The notes beneath the pieces are model-generated. The model did not search any database. It saw only the letters and a list, made by a program, of their open reading frames with translations, and had not been told where the DNA came from. Both the position numbers and the translations under genes were made by a program. Positions 25,515 to 33,812 of a stretch of DNA of 33,828 bases are shown here, piece after piece (within the stretch, counting starts at the first letter, position 1; each line of letters begins with the position of its first letter). Source of the DNA: Rhodococcus sp. 14-1411-2a. Its GTDB lineage: Bacteria > Actinomycetota > Actinomycetes > Mycobacteriales > Mycobacteriaceae. The DNA is taken from NCBI RefSeq assembly GCF_002259485.1, contig NZ_NPGA01000010.1, positions 1 to 33,828 of the forward strand, written 5' to 3'.

Positions 25515-26573
25515 CTACCGTCCCCCGGCAATGACGTCGGCGACGTCGTAGCGCACCGGAACCTCGAGCTGGTCGTACGCGCACGAGCGCGGCTCACGAT
25601 CGGGTCGCCACCGCAGGAACCGAGCCACGTGCCGCAGCCGAGCCCCTTCCATCTGGTCGTAGGCCACCTCGATGACCCGCTCGATGCGCACCGGGATCCA
25701 GTTGCGGTCGTTCGACGAATTCCAGCGGGTCGCCTCGCCGTCGTACGTGACATCGTCGCCGAGCCGGAGCGGTTCGAGTTCTTCCAGCAGTTCCAGCCGT
25801 CGCTTGTCGGTGAAGGCCGACGCGCCGCCGATCATGCGCAGGTCGTCGCCGTCGTACAGACCGAGGAGCAGAGATCCGATACCGTTGCCGGACTTGTGGA
25901 TTCGATAACCGATCAACACACAGTCGGCGGTACGCGCATGCTTGATCTTGACCATCTCGCGCTTGTTCGGCAGATAGAGACCGTCGAGCTTCTTGGCCAC
26001 CACACCGTCGAGCCCGGCACCCTCGAAACGCTCGAACCAATCCTCGGCCACCGCCGCGTCGTCGGTGGCGGAGGTGACGTGACAGCTCGTCCCGCCGGTA
26101 CCCACCGCGTCGAGCAGTCTCGCTCGCCGCGTCGAGAACGGCTCACCCGTCAGGTCCTCGTCGCCGACGGCCAACAGGTCGAAGCCGATGAACTGCGCGG
26201 GCGTCTTCTCCGCGAGCATGGTCACCCGGCTCGCCGCGGGGTGAATCCGTTCGGACAGCGACTCCCAGTCCAGACGAGTGGATCCGTCCTTCTCGCGGGG
26301 GACGACGATCTCGCCGTCGACGACGATCTTCTCGGGCAGCTCGGCCTTGATCGCCTCCACCAACTCCGGGAAATAGCGTGCCAGGTCCTTACCGCCACGT
26401 GACCCCAGCACCACCTCGTCTCCGTCACGGAAGACGATCGCGCGAAACCCGTCCCATTTCGGCTCGTACGACCACACCGCGGGCCCGTCCTCGGGCTGTG
26501 CGGGCACCACTTTCGCGGCTTTGGCGAGCATCGGTGCGACCGGCACGGCAAGAGGAAGATCCACGCAGTTCAT
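25515..26573 (-). CDS. ligC: ATP-dependent DNA ligase, LigC type
   Basis: 352 aa, the compact nucleotidyltransferase plus OB-fold form. Motif I is EPKWDGFR with the adenylated Lys39. Motif III is near FIGFDLLAV, motif IV in GLDGVVAKK and motif V in MVKIKHAR. It seals nicks in double-stranded DNA. Mycobacterial LigC is a backup end-joining and base-excision repair ligase that works with a LigD-like polymerase, matching the next gene here. The ATG at 26573 is preceded by GAGG; a GTG three codons later (giving the family-typical VDLPLAVPVAPMLAKA) with AGGA 8 nt upstream is an equally good start. It diverges from the LppU-like gene across about 77 bp. Confidence 0.93.
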   Translation of the reverse strand: MNCVDLPLAVPVAPMLAKAAKVVPAQPEDGPAVWSYEPKWDGFRAIVFRDGDEVVLGSRGGKDLARYFPELVEAIKAELPEKIVVDGEIVVPREKDGSTRLDWESLSERIHPAASRVTMLAEKTPAQFIGFDLLAVGDEDLTGEPFSTRRARLLDAVGTGGTSCHVTSATDDAAVAEDWFERFEGAGLDGVVAKKLDGLYLPNKREMVKIKHARTADCVLIGYRIHKSGNGIGSLLLGLYDGDDLRMIGGASAFTDKRRLELLEELEPLRLGDDVTYDGEATRWNSSNDRNWIPVRIERVIEVAYDQMEGARLRHVARFLRWRPDREPRSCAYDQLEVPVRYDVADVIAGGR

Positions 26574-26650
26574 CCTGCCTCATGCAGCCGACGAGCGAGT
26601 CCGATATTTTCTACACGAGCACGGTCGAACCTACGAGGGCAGGACTCACC

Positions 26651-27250
26651 ATGGCGTCATCCAGTCGTTCGGTCCGCGCTCTCGTGCTCGCGTTGTCGTC
26701 GTGCGCGGCGCTGATGCTCGGCGGATGCGCCTCGGAAGTGTCCGGTACCGCCGTCGCCATCTCCGGTGCCACCATTCCCGCCACCACGACCACCAACCCT
26801 CCCACCACCACACCTCAGACCGACATCGACGACGGCGGCAGTGTCGACATCGACGTGGAGATCGGCGAGTGCGTGGCCCTGGGCGGAACCGTCGACGAGG
26901 CGGCCATCGCCAACGCGACCTGCGGGTCTGCGGAGTCCAACTACGTCGTCTTCGCCAAGACGCCCACCTCGGCCGAATGCCCCGAGGACGCCGATCAGTA
27001 CTACTACGAGACCTACTTCGACATCGAACAGGGAGCTCTGTGCCTCGACATCGACTGGCAGGTCGGCGGATGCATGGACCTCGTCGGTGAATTCGCTCAG
27101 CGGATCGACTGCGCCACCCCCGGTGCCGACACCCGCCGCGTCGTGACCATCCTGCAGGGCACCTCGTCCGTCGACGACTGCCCCGACCCGGCGCTGTACG
27201 GATTCGAGAAGGACTCACGCAACTTCGTCGTCTGCGTCGAACGGTTGTGA
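26651..27250 (+). CDS. LppU-like lipoprotein
   Basis: 199 aa. A signal peptide with lipobox LGGC (Cys26) anchors it to the outer face of the membrane. A Thr/Pro linker (about 41-55) leads to a domain with about eight cysteines (GECVALGG, NATCGSAESNYVV, AECPEDADQ, GALCLDIDWQVGGCMDL, DDCPDP, FVVCVERL), presumably forming disulfides. The pattern resembles mycobacterial LppU, of unknown function. The ATG at 26651 has AGGA 6 nt upstream; upstream in-frame codons would place the signal peptide internally. Its stop overlaps the MFS start as GTGA, so the two are translated together. Confidence 0.82.
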   Translation: MASSSRSVRALVLALSSCAALMLGGCASEVSGTAVAISGATIPATTTTNPPTTTPQTDIDDGGSVDIDVEIGECVALGGTVDEAAIANATCGSAESNYVVFAKTPTSAECPEDADQYYYETYFDIEQGALCLDIDWQVGGCMDLVGEFAQRIDCATPGADTRRVVTILQGTSSVDDCPDPALYGFEKDSRNFVVCVERL

Positions 27251-28683
27251 CCGCTGAGGGCATCACACTCTCGAGCGCGAGGGGCCGCTGGATCGTCGCA
27301 GCCACGGTGCTCGGTTCGGCTCTGGCGATGCTCGACGCCACCGTGGTCAATATCGCGTTACCCGCGATCGGTCGCGATCTCGGTTCGGGCGTCACCGGTC
27401 TGCAGTGGACGCTGAGCGGTTACACCTTGACGCTGGCCTCGCTGATTCTGCTGGGCGGGTCGCTAGGCGACCGGCTGGGGCGCAGGCGGGTGTTCGTCTG
27501 GGGCACCGTCTGGTTCGCGGCCGCGTCGGTGCTCTGCGGGCTCGCTCCCAGCATCGAGGTGCTGGTCGCGGCGCGACTACTGCAGGGCGTCGGCGCGGCC
27601 TTGCTGACGCCGGGTTCTCTCGCGCTGATCTCGGCTTCCATCAGGGCCGAGGATCGAGGAGCTGCGATCGGTCTGTGGTCGGGTCTCGGCGGCGTCGCGT
27701 CCGCGGTCGGTCCGTTGCTCGGTGGCTGGTTGGTCGACGCCGTCGGGTGGCGTTCGGTGTTCCTGATCAACATCCCGCTCGCCGTCGTGGTCGTGTGGGT
27801 GGCAGCGAAACACGTTCCCGAGAGCCGAGATCCGCACGCATCCGGCCGACTCGACGCACCGGGAGCGGTGACCGTCGCGGCAGCGCTGGGTCTGCTCACG
27901 TACGGTCTGATCGAGTCACATGCCCTGGCGCTCGCTCTGGGTGTCGTCGCGGCCGGAGTGTTCGTGGTGATCGAGCGTCGCTCGCACGATCCACTGGTTC
28001 CGCCGTCGCTGTTCGCATCCCGAGTGTTTCTGGCGGCCAACCTCGTCACCTTCGCCGTGTACGCGGCTCTGGGCGGCGTGTTCTTTCTTCTGGTGTTGCA
28101 GTTGCAGTTCGCCGTGGGCTACTCACCCATCGCGGCCGGAGTGGCCACGCTGCCGATCACCGCTCTGATGCTCGTCCTGTCCGCCCGCGCGGGCAGAATC
28201 GCCGGACGCATCGGACCTCGTGTTCCGATGACCGTCGGGCCACTGCTCTCGGCACTGGGGCTGTTGCTGATGTTGCGCATCGGACCCGGATCCACCTACG
28301 CCACAGACGTTCTGCCTGCGGTTCTCGTCTTCGGGCTCGGATTGTCCGCTCTGGTGGCCCCGCTGACCGGAGCGGTTCTGGGCGCGGTGTCGACCGATCG
28401 TGCCGGAATCGCGTCTGGAGTCAACAATGCCGTGGCCCGCACCAGTCAACTGCTCGCCGTGGCCGCGCTCCCTGCGCTCGCCGGTATCGCGGGATCCGAT
28501 TACGCTGCGCCGGAGGTGTTCTCGGACGGCTTCCACACCGCGATGCTGATGTGCACCGGACTGCTGGTCATCGGTGCCGCCATCGCGGCAGCACTGATCC
28601 GCGGCACCGGCGACGACGCGTCGAACTGTCCCCCGCACTGCGACATCGGCTCACCACCACCCGCCTCGCGTCGGAGCGCGTGA
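27247..28683 (+). CDS. MFS drug exporter, DHA2 (EmrB/QacA) type
   Basis: 478 aa with about fourteen transmembrane helices. Helix 1 carries the DHA2 motif LDATVVNIALPAI, motif A is GDRLGRRRVF, and motif C in helix 5 is in GGVASAVGPLLGGWL, all typical of proton-driven multidrug antiporters. The C-terminus has an odd polar tail with two Cys (SNCPPHCDIG). The GTG at 27247 overlaps the lipoprotein stop, giving a coupled pair; whether the lipoprotein assists export is unknown. The gene ends 14 bp from the convergent universal stress protein gene, with no visible terminator. Confidence 0.9.
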   Translation: MTAEGITLSSARGRWIVAATVLGSALAMLDATVVNIALPAIGRDLGSGVTGLQWTLSGYTLTLASLILLGGSLGDRLGRRRVFVWGTVWFAAASVLCGLAPSIEVLVAARLLQGVGAALLTPGSLALISASIRAEDRGAAIGLWSGLGGVASAVGPLLGGWLVDAVGWRSVFLINIPLAVVVVWVAAKHVPESRDPHASGRLDAPGAVTVAAALGLLTYGLIESHALALALGVVAAGVFVVIERRSHDPLVPPSLFASRVFLAANLVTFAVYAALGGVFFLLVLQLQFAVGYSPIAAGVATLPITALMLVLSARAGRIAGRIGPRVPMTVGPLLSALGLLLMLRIGPGSTYATDVLPAVLVFGLGLSALVAPLTGAVLGAVSTDRAGIASGVNNAVARTSQLLAVAALPALAGIAGSDYAAPEVFSDGFHTAMLMCTGLLVIGAAIAAALIRGTGDDASNCPPHCDIGSPPPASRRSA

Positions 28684-28697
28684 CTCACCGCACTGGG

Positions 28698-29576
28698 TCA
28701 TCGCACGATCAGCACCGAGCAGTCGGCGTGGTGAACGAGATTCTGACTGACCGACCCCAGAATCGTCCCACGCAGAGCACCTCGACCCCGAGAACCCACC
28801 ACGAGCATCGACGCCGACGCCGACATCGCCCGCAGGCCTCGCGTCGGGCTCGACTGCGCGCTCACGGTCGACAGCGCCACCTCCGGGTACTTCTCGTGCA
28901 TCTTCTCCACATGCGCATCCAGCCAATGCTTTTCGTGTGCCCGGACACTCACCCAGTCGATCTCCTCGAATCCCGTTCCCAGACCCGGCTGGGCCGCGAA
29001 TCCCCAGTAGTTCGCCGCGACCACCGGTGCACCGACGGTGTGGGCGAACTCGAGCGCTGCACTCAATGCTCGATCCGACTGCTCACTTCCGTCGACGCCC
29101 ACCACGATGGGCCTGGCGGGATCGCTGCTCTCCCCGCCACCACGCACCAGCAGTACGGGGCAGTGGGCGTGCGTGACGACTCGGAGCGTGTTGCTGCCCA
29201 GGGTCAGGTCTCGTAGTGCACTCGACTTCCTCGATCCCAGCACGATCAATTCGGCGTCGGCATTCGACAGGTACGACGCGATGGTGCCGTCGACGGTGAC
29301 GATGTCGACGGATACGTCGGGTGCAACGTCGTGCATCGCTCCGGCCGCACGGGTGAGATGCTTTCGCCCGATCGTGCGGAGGTCCCGCTCGAGTGCACCG
29401 CCGTCGACGAACGCTGCCGATCCGTACCAATCACCCTCGGGGACAGCGTGAATCAACCGAACGGACGCATGTGTCTTCGCCGCGTAGGTGGCCGCCCACA
29501 GCGCTGCGGCATCGGCCTCGGTGGAGCCGTCGATGCCCACCAGGATGGGAAGCACGCGGTCGGTGGAATTGCTCAT
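28698..29576 (-). CDS. tandem universal stress protein (two USP domains)
   Basis: 292 aa cytoplasmic protein. Domain 1 (about 10-145) starts ILVGIDGSTEADAA; its phosphate loop GSRKSSALRDLTLGS departs from GxxG. Domain 2 (about 158-292) starts IVVGVDGSEQSDRA and has the full ATP-binding motif GSRGRGALRGTILGS, so only domain 2 looks clearly competent for ATP. Tandem USPs of this kind belong to the dormancy (DosR) regulon in mycobacteria. The ATG at 29574-29576 follows AGGA by 8 nt. It is the last gene of the acg operon, 37 bp after the unknown 120-aa gene. Confidence 0.9.
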   Translation of the reverse strand: MSNSTDRVLPILVGIDGSTEADAAALWAATYAAKTHASVRLIHAVPEGDWYGSAAFVDGGALERDLRTIGRKHLTRAAGAMHDVAPDVSVDIVTVDGTIASYLSNADAELIVLGSRKSSALRDLTLGSNTLRVVTHAHCPVLLVRGGGESSDPARPIVVGVDGSEQSDRALSAALEFAHTVGAPVVAANYWGFAAQPGLGTGFEEIDWVSVRAHEKHWLDAHVEKMHEKYPEVALSTVSAQSSPTRGLRAMSASASMLVVGSRGRGALRGTILGSVSQNLVHHADCSVLIVR

Positions 29577-29613
29577 GATGTGTTCCTGTCTCGATGGGAA
29601 GCCGTCGGGTCGG

Positions 29614-29976
29614 TCAGGGGTGGAACAGGGCAGATACTTCGTCGGTATCGATATCGGTGCGGCATCCGCTCGATTCGAGCTCGACGTAGAAGGTCTCGTA
29701 GCCGCGCGGGTCGGCCCCGCTGACACCGGTGCTGCGCCGCTCGAACACGCGCACCCCCGGCCACCGGCCGAGCACCGCAGTTCTCAGATCGTGTCCGTCC
29801 GGGGAGGTTCCGGCGAGCGGTCCGTATTCGGCGATCATCACCGCGTACACGGTGCCGCCGGTCGACGCGGTGGTCACCGGAAACACCGTCGACCCTGTCG
29901 ATGCCGGACTGTCGACGGTGATGGAATCGGTCTCCATCCGCCGGGTACCTGCCGCTGCTGGTGCGTCGTTCGTCAT
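29614..29976 (-). CDS. unknown 120-aa protein coupled between two USP genes
   Basis: I do not recognise this protein. The first ~30 residues are Ser/Thr/Ala-rich and probably disordered. The rest (VYAVMIAEYGPL, LRTAVLGRWPGVRVFERR, GYETFYVELESSGC) looks like a small α/β domain with no signal peptide or transmembrane segment. It is soundly a gene: the ATG overlaps the stop of the upstream USP gene as ATGA (29973-29976), and a second USP gene follows 37 bp downstream on the same strand. Its place in an Acg-USP operon suggests a role in hypoxia or stasis, by context only. Confidence 0.75.
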   Translation of the reverse strand: MTNDAPAAAGTRRMETDSITVDSPASTGSTVFPVTTASTGGTVYAVMIAEYGPLAGTSPDGHDLRTAVLGRWPGVRVFERRSTGVSGADPRGYETFYVELESSGCRTDIDTDEVSALFHP

Positions 29977-30875
29977 CGTCGAGTCCCCGCTGTCGTCGTG
30001 TCCCTGCAGATCATCACCGGGCAGCGCGCATGCCGCGTGAGGTTGCTACTGGTCGATCCGAACAGTGCTCTCGCCACCACTCCCCGTCCGTGGCTACCGA
30101 CCACCACGAGGCCGGCACGCTTGGACAGGTCTATCAGAAGATGCGCCGGATTACCCTGTTGCACAATATGTTCGACGGATACGTCCGGATACTTCTCACT
30201 CCATCCGGCAAGACATTCCGACAGCAGCATTCGCTGCTCGCGCTCGATCTCGGCACTGTCGGGCGATCCCGGCAAGGAGAGCGCCGCCCCCTGGGACAAC
30301 GAGCTCCAGGCAAACGCGGCGATCATCGGCACACCCAACAGAGACGCCAGATCGAAGGCCTGCTCGACGGCCACCTCACTCGTCGCACTGCCGTCGATAC
30401 CGACGAGGATCGGTGCGTCGACGGTGCCGATTCCCTCCCGCCAGACGATCACCGGACACAGGGCCGCGTTCGAGGTCTCCTGCGCCGTACTCCCGAACAA
30501 TGCCGACACGATCGGGCCGGAACCGGAGTTACCGACGACGAGCATGCGGGCGGTGCGGGAGTGTCCGACCATCATCGTGCATGCGGTCGCTTCCTCCACC
30601 GAGGTGGTCACGGCCAGGTTCGGATGACGGGACAGCACCGCGGTGGCAACGTCGGTGACGACGCGTTCGGCCGCGCGCCGCTGCTCGTCCCACACCTCCG
30701 TCGGCACCACCGTTGCGGGCTCGCCCATGTAGAACACGGGCTGCTGTACTGCCCCGGCGATCAGCAGCGGAGAATCCACCTTCTCGGCCAGGGTGGCCGC
30801 CCAGCGGGCAGCGTCGATGCTGGCTGGCGAGCCGTCCACGCCGACAACGATTTTCTGGTGTCCTGCGAGAATCAC
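29973..30875 (-). CDS. tandem universal stress protein (two USP domains)
   Basis: 300 aa. Domain 1 starts IVVGVDGSPASIDAARWA, with the loop GNSGSGPIVSALFGSTAQE. Domain 2 starts ILVGIDGSATSEVA and has GSHGRGVVARALFGSTSSN, the canonical ATP-binding GxxGx9GS motif. USPs of this type bind ATP and are induced in hypoxia and stationary phase in mycobacteria. The GTG at 30873-30875 overlaps the acg stop as GTGA, with AGGAG about 7 nt upstream. Its own stop overlaps the next start as ATGA, so acg, this gene and the 120-aa gene form a coupled chain. Confidence 0.91.
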   Translation of the reverse strand: MILAGHQKIVVGVDGSPASIDAARWAATLAEKVDSPLLIAGAVQQPVFYMGEPATVVPTEVWDEQRRAAERVVTDVATAVLSRHPNLAVTTSVEEATACTMMVGHSRTARMLVVGNSGSGPIVSALFGSTAQETSNAALCPVIVWREGIGTVDAPILVGIDGSATSEVAVEQAFDLASLLGVPMIAAFAWSSLSQGAALSLPGSPDSAEIEREQRMLLSECLAGWSEKYPDVSVEHIVQQGNPAHLLIDLSKRAGLVVVGSHGRGVVARALFGSTSSNLTRHARCPVMICRDTTTAGTRR

Positions 30876-31873
30876 GATCGTCTCCTGTTCGTTGCGCGGG
30901 CGGGTGCCGAGAGCACCGACGCGACCGCGTGTCGTGGGGTTCGGGGTGGCGGTGAGCCGATCATCGGTTTACCGACTCGAATCAGCACCTGCGCCACCCC
31001 CGTGCGTGCAGCGAGAGATTCGACCAAGCGCCTGCTACCCGACTGTTCCGTCATGTGCGTCAACGGGCACGTCGCCAGTCCGTCCGCTGTCGCTGCCAGG
31101 AGGAAGGCAGACATGGCTCGACCGCTCTGCAGCCAATCCAGGCGTTCGTCCGATGACGTCTCGAGCAGCACCACGGTGGATTCGTCCTCGACCGGCTCCT
31201 GTGTCACGGTCGCGGCGACCCGGTGCGGTTCGGGGAACACTCGTCCGACCTGCACCCTCGATGCATCCGCGCGGTTCGTCAGAGCCTCGGGCGGAATTCC
31301 TCCCGATCGGAACGCGTGCCCGGCCCACCATCTGATCTCCGCCTGATACGTCGCGTCGTACCTACGTACGCTCGCGCTCAGAGTCGATGCCTTCGCCAAC
31401 GTCTCTTTGGACTCGGCCGACAGGACGGTCATCTCGGTGCCGTAGTGCTCCTGACCCAGGTATCGCGTCAGATCGCGATTGCTCGGCACCGGCCCGAACG
31501 CTCGCCGATCCGAGTACCGCCGATTGATCGCAGTGAGCAGGTCGAACTCGTGCGACCGGGGATGCGCGTCGTGTACGAAACGAACACGCGCGAGGTGATC
31601 CGGTGCACCCGGGGTCGGCAACAGGTCGATCTCTGCCGTCCACCTGTTGGCTGCCGCGGCCTTCTGCAGGTGGTCCAAGGCAGCCCCGCAGCTCATCACC
31701 ATCTGCCGCTCGGTCGGGTCTATCGCCCCGAGCACGCGCGAGCTGTCGGTGTACAGATCGAGTACGTGCTCGGAGTAGATCCACCTCCACGGCTGACTGT
31801 TGTGCACCGACGGAGCGCGACACGCGAGCTCCACCAGCATCTCCACCACGGCCGTATCCGGCTGATCGTTCAT
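30872..31873 (-). CDS. acg: Acg family nitroreductase-like FMN protein
   Basis: 333 aa, close to mycobacterial Acg (Rv2032). The N-terminal RAPSVHNSQPWRW is the Acg form of the nitroreductase FMN-binding segment, and the fold continues with AINRRYSDRRAFGPVP and an internal second nitroreductase-like half. In M. tuberculosis, Acg is DosR-induced and may sequester FMN rather than reduce substrates. The ATG at 31871-31873 follows GAGGAG by about 7 nt; codons up to 31951 are unsupported. It leads an operon with two tandem USPs and a small unknown protein, and a DosR-like box lies about 70 bp upstream. It is divergent from ilvD. Confidence 0.9.
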   Translation of the reverse strand: MNDQPDTAVVEMLVELACRAPSVHNSQPWRWIYSEHVLDLYTDSSRVLGAIDPTERQMVMSCGAALDHLQKAAAANRWTAEIDLLPTPGAPDHLARVRFVHDAHPRSHEFDLLTAINRRYSDRRAFGPVPSNRDLTRYLGQEHYGTEMTVLSAESKETLAKASTLSASVRRYDATYQAEIRWWAGHAFRSGGIPPEALTNRADASRVQVGRVFPEPHRVAATVTQEPVEDESTVVLLETSSDERLDWLQSGRAMSAFLLAATADGLATCPLTHMTEQSGSRRLVESLAARTGVAQVLIRVGKPMIGSPPPRTPRHAVASVLSAPARATNRRRS

Positions 31874-31943
31874 CGTCTCTCCTCGGACTCCCACCGCGAT
31901 GCGGTGACACACCCACTCTCTCCCCGAGCTGGTGGTGCTCGAC

Positions 31944-31958
31944 AGGGCCATTCGTCAC
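31944..31958 (-). promoter_or_regulatory. DosR-like box upstream of the acg operon
   Basis: Read towards acg the site is GTGACGAATGGCCCT, one base from the GGGAC-N4-GGCCCT variant of the mycobacterial DosR site. It starts about 71 bp before the acg ATG. Acg and tandem USP genes are classic DosR targets, which supports the match; against the full 20-bp palindromic consensus the fit is only partial. Confidence 0.45.
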
Positions 31959-32044
31959 TCGATGAAGGGCACTCGAGACGTACGAGTTGGGTGCATGCCG
32001 ATCGAGAGCCGCAACCACAGGTTTAGTGTTGACGGTGAATGCGA

Positions 32045-32096
32045 CTCAGGAGCGGAACCTGAGGACGCGACCGTCCGCCGACCGCTCAGGAGAGTC
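32045..32096 (+). promoter_or_regulatory. ilvD leader with mutually exclusive hairpins over the ribosome-binding site
   Basis: CTCAGG occurs at 32045-32050 and again at 32085-32090, and CCTGAG lies between them at 32058-32063. The middle element can pair with either copy, not both. The second copy overlaps the AGGAG ribosome-binding site (32088-32092) of ilvD. An inner GGACG/CGTCC stem (32063-32067, 32072-32076) also exists. This could control translation start; no ligand motif or leader peptide was identified. Confidence 0.4.
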
Positions 32097-33812
32097 ATGA
32101 CGACCCCGCAGAATCCCCACGAAGACATCGACGTCAAGCCGCGCAGCCGCGACGTCACCGACGGACTGGAGAAAACGGCAGCGCGCGGCATGCTCCGCGC
32201 CGTCGGGATGGGCGACGAAGACTGGGGCAAATCCCAGATCGGCGTCGCGTCGTCGTGGAACGAGATCACCCCGTGCAACCTCTCGCTCGAACGTCTGGCG
32301 AAGGCCGTCAAGAAGGGCGTCCACGCCGCCGGCGGCTACCCGCTGGAATTCGGCACCATTTCGGTGTCCGACGGTATCTCGATGGGTCACGAGGGCATGC
32401 ACTTCTCGTTGGTCTCCCGTGAGGTGATCGCCGACAGCGTCGAAACCGTCATCAGCGCAGAGCGTCTCGACGGTTCCGTTCTGCTCGCCGGATGCGACAA
32501 GTCGCTGCCCGGAATGCTCATGGCCGCAGCGCGTCTGGACCTGGCGAGTGTTTTCCTCTACGCCGGCTCCACGTTGCCCGGGTTCGCGACCTTGTCCGAC
32601 GGCAGCGAGCACCAGGTGACGATCATCGACGCCTTCGAGGCCGTCGGTGCCTGTTCGCGCGGATTGATGTCACGCGCCGACGTCGACACCATCGAACGCG
32701 CCATCTGCCCCGGCGAAGGTGCCTGCGGCGGAATGTACACCGCCAACACAATGGCCAGCGCAGCCGAAGCGATGGGAATGTCGTTGCCCGGCAGCGCATC
32801 TCCTCCCGCTCCCGATCGCCGACGCGACGGATTCGCCCACGCCAGCGGCGAGGCCGTCGTCGATCTTCTGCGACGCGGCATCCGCACCAGCGACATCCTC
32901 ACCAAGGAAGCCTTCGAGAACGCCATCGCCGTCGTCATGGCCTTCGGCGGCTCGACCAACGCGGTACTGCACCTCCTGGCCATCGCCCACGAGGCGCAGG
33001 TGGACCTGACCCTCGCCGACTTCACCCGCGTCGGCGCGAAGGTTCCCCACCTCGCGGACGTCAAGCCGTTCGGCAAGCACGTCATGACCGACGTCGACGC
33101 CATCGGCGGAGTTCCCGTCGTGATGAAGGCTCTGCTCGACGCAGGCCTCATGCACGGCGACTGCATGACGGTCACCGGGAAGACCGTGGCGGAGAACCTC
33201 GCTCACATCGCACCGCCCGATCCCGACGGTAAGGTGCTGCGCGCGCTCGACAAGCCCATCCACCCGACCGGCGGCATCACCATCCTGGAAGGATCGCTCG
33301 CCCCCGGCGGAGCCGTCGTCAAGTCCGCAGGCTTCGACTCCGACGTCTTCGTCGGCACCGCACGAGTTTTCGAGCGTGAACGCGCGGCCATGGACGCCCT
33401 CGAAGACGGCACCATCGCAGCAGGCGACGTCGTGGTCATCCGCTACGAAGGACCCAAGGGCGGGCCGGGAATGCGCGAGATGCTCGCAATCACCGGAGCC
33501 ATCAAGGGTGCGGGACTCGGCAAGGACGTCCTGCTGCTCACCGACGGCCGATTCTCCGGCGGCACCACGGGCCTGTGCGTCGGACACGTGGCACCCGAGG
33601 CAGTCGACGGCGGACCCATCGCCTTCGTCCGCGACGGTGACCAGATCCGACTCGACGTGGGCAAGGGCACCCTCGACCTGCTCGTCGACGCAGCCGAAAT
33701 GGACTCCCGCGCACAGGGCTGGGCACCACTCCCGCCGCGCTACACCCGCGGAGTGCTGGCCAAATACTCCAAGCTGGTCGGATCGGCCTCGAACGGTGCG
33801 GTGCTGATCTAG
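32097..33812 (+). CDS. ilvD: dihydroxy-acid dehydratase
   Basis: 571 aa, full length. The enzyme converts 2,3-dihydroxy-isovalerate (and the isoleucine analogue) to 2-keto acids in branched-chain amino acid synthesis. Iron-sulfur cysteines are in ITPCN (Cys60), AGCDKSLPG (Cys133, next to the carbamylated Lys135) and [12 protein letters not shown] (Cys210). The catalytic Ser is in [10 protein letters not shown]. The ATG at 32097 has AGGAG 4 nt upstream and gives the family N-terminus; the frame is open 55 codons further up, but that part is leader sequence. It is divergent from acg across 223 bp. No other ilv genes are in the window. Confidence 0.96.
   Translation: MTTPQNPHEDIDVKPRSRDVTDGLEKTAARGMLRAVGMGDEDWGKSQIGVASSWNEITPCNLSLERLAKAVKKGVHAAGGYPLEFGTISVSDGISMGHEGMHFSLVSREVIADSVETVISAERLDGSVLLAGCDKSLPGMLMAAARLDLASVFLYAGSTLPGFATLSDGSEHQVTIIDAFEAVGACSRGLMSRADVDTIERAICPGEGACGGMYTANTMASAAEAMGMSLPGSASPPAPDRRRDGFAHASGEAVVDLLRRGIRTSDILTKEAFENAIAVVMAFGGSTNAVLHLLAIAHEAQVDLTLADFTRVGAKVPHLADVKPFGKHVMTDVDAIGGVPVVMKALLDAGLMHGDCMTVTGKTVAENLAHIAPPDPDGKVLRALDKPIHPTGGITILEGSLAPGGAVVKSAGFDSDVFVGTARVFERERAAMDALEDGTIAAGDVVVIRYEGPKGGPGMREMLAITGAIKGAGLGKDVLLLTDGRFSGGTTGLCVGHVAPEAVDGGPIAFVRDGDQIRLDVGKGTLDLLVDAAEMDSRAQGWAPLPPRYTRGVLAKYSKLVGSASNGAVLI

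Noticed and set aside
27405..29216. Long open frame of about 600 codons on the plus strand
   Set aside because: It overlaps the MFS gene in another frame and then runs antisense to the USP gene; the composition is Arg/Ser/Gly-rich shadow sequence without domains.
31932..32096. N-terminal extension of ilvD
   Set aside because: The extra 55 codons have no match to the family N-terminus, and a good ribosome-binding site precedes the ATG at 32097.
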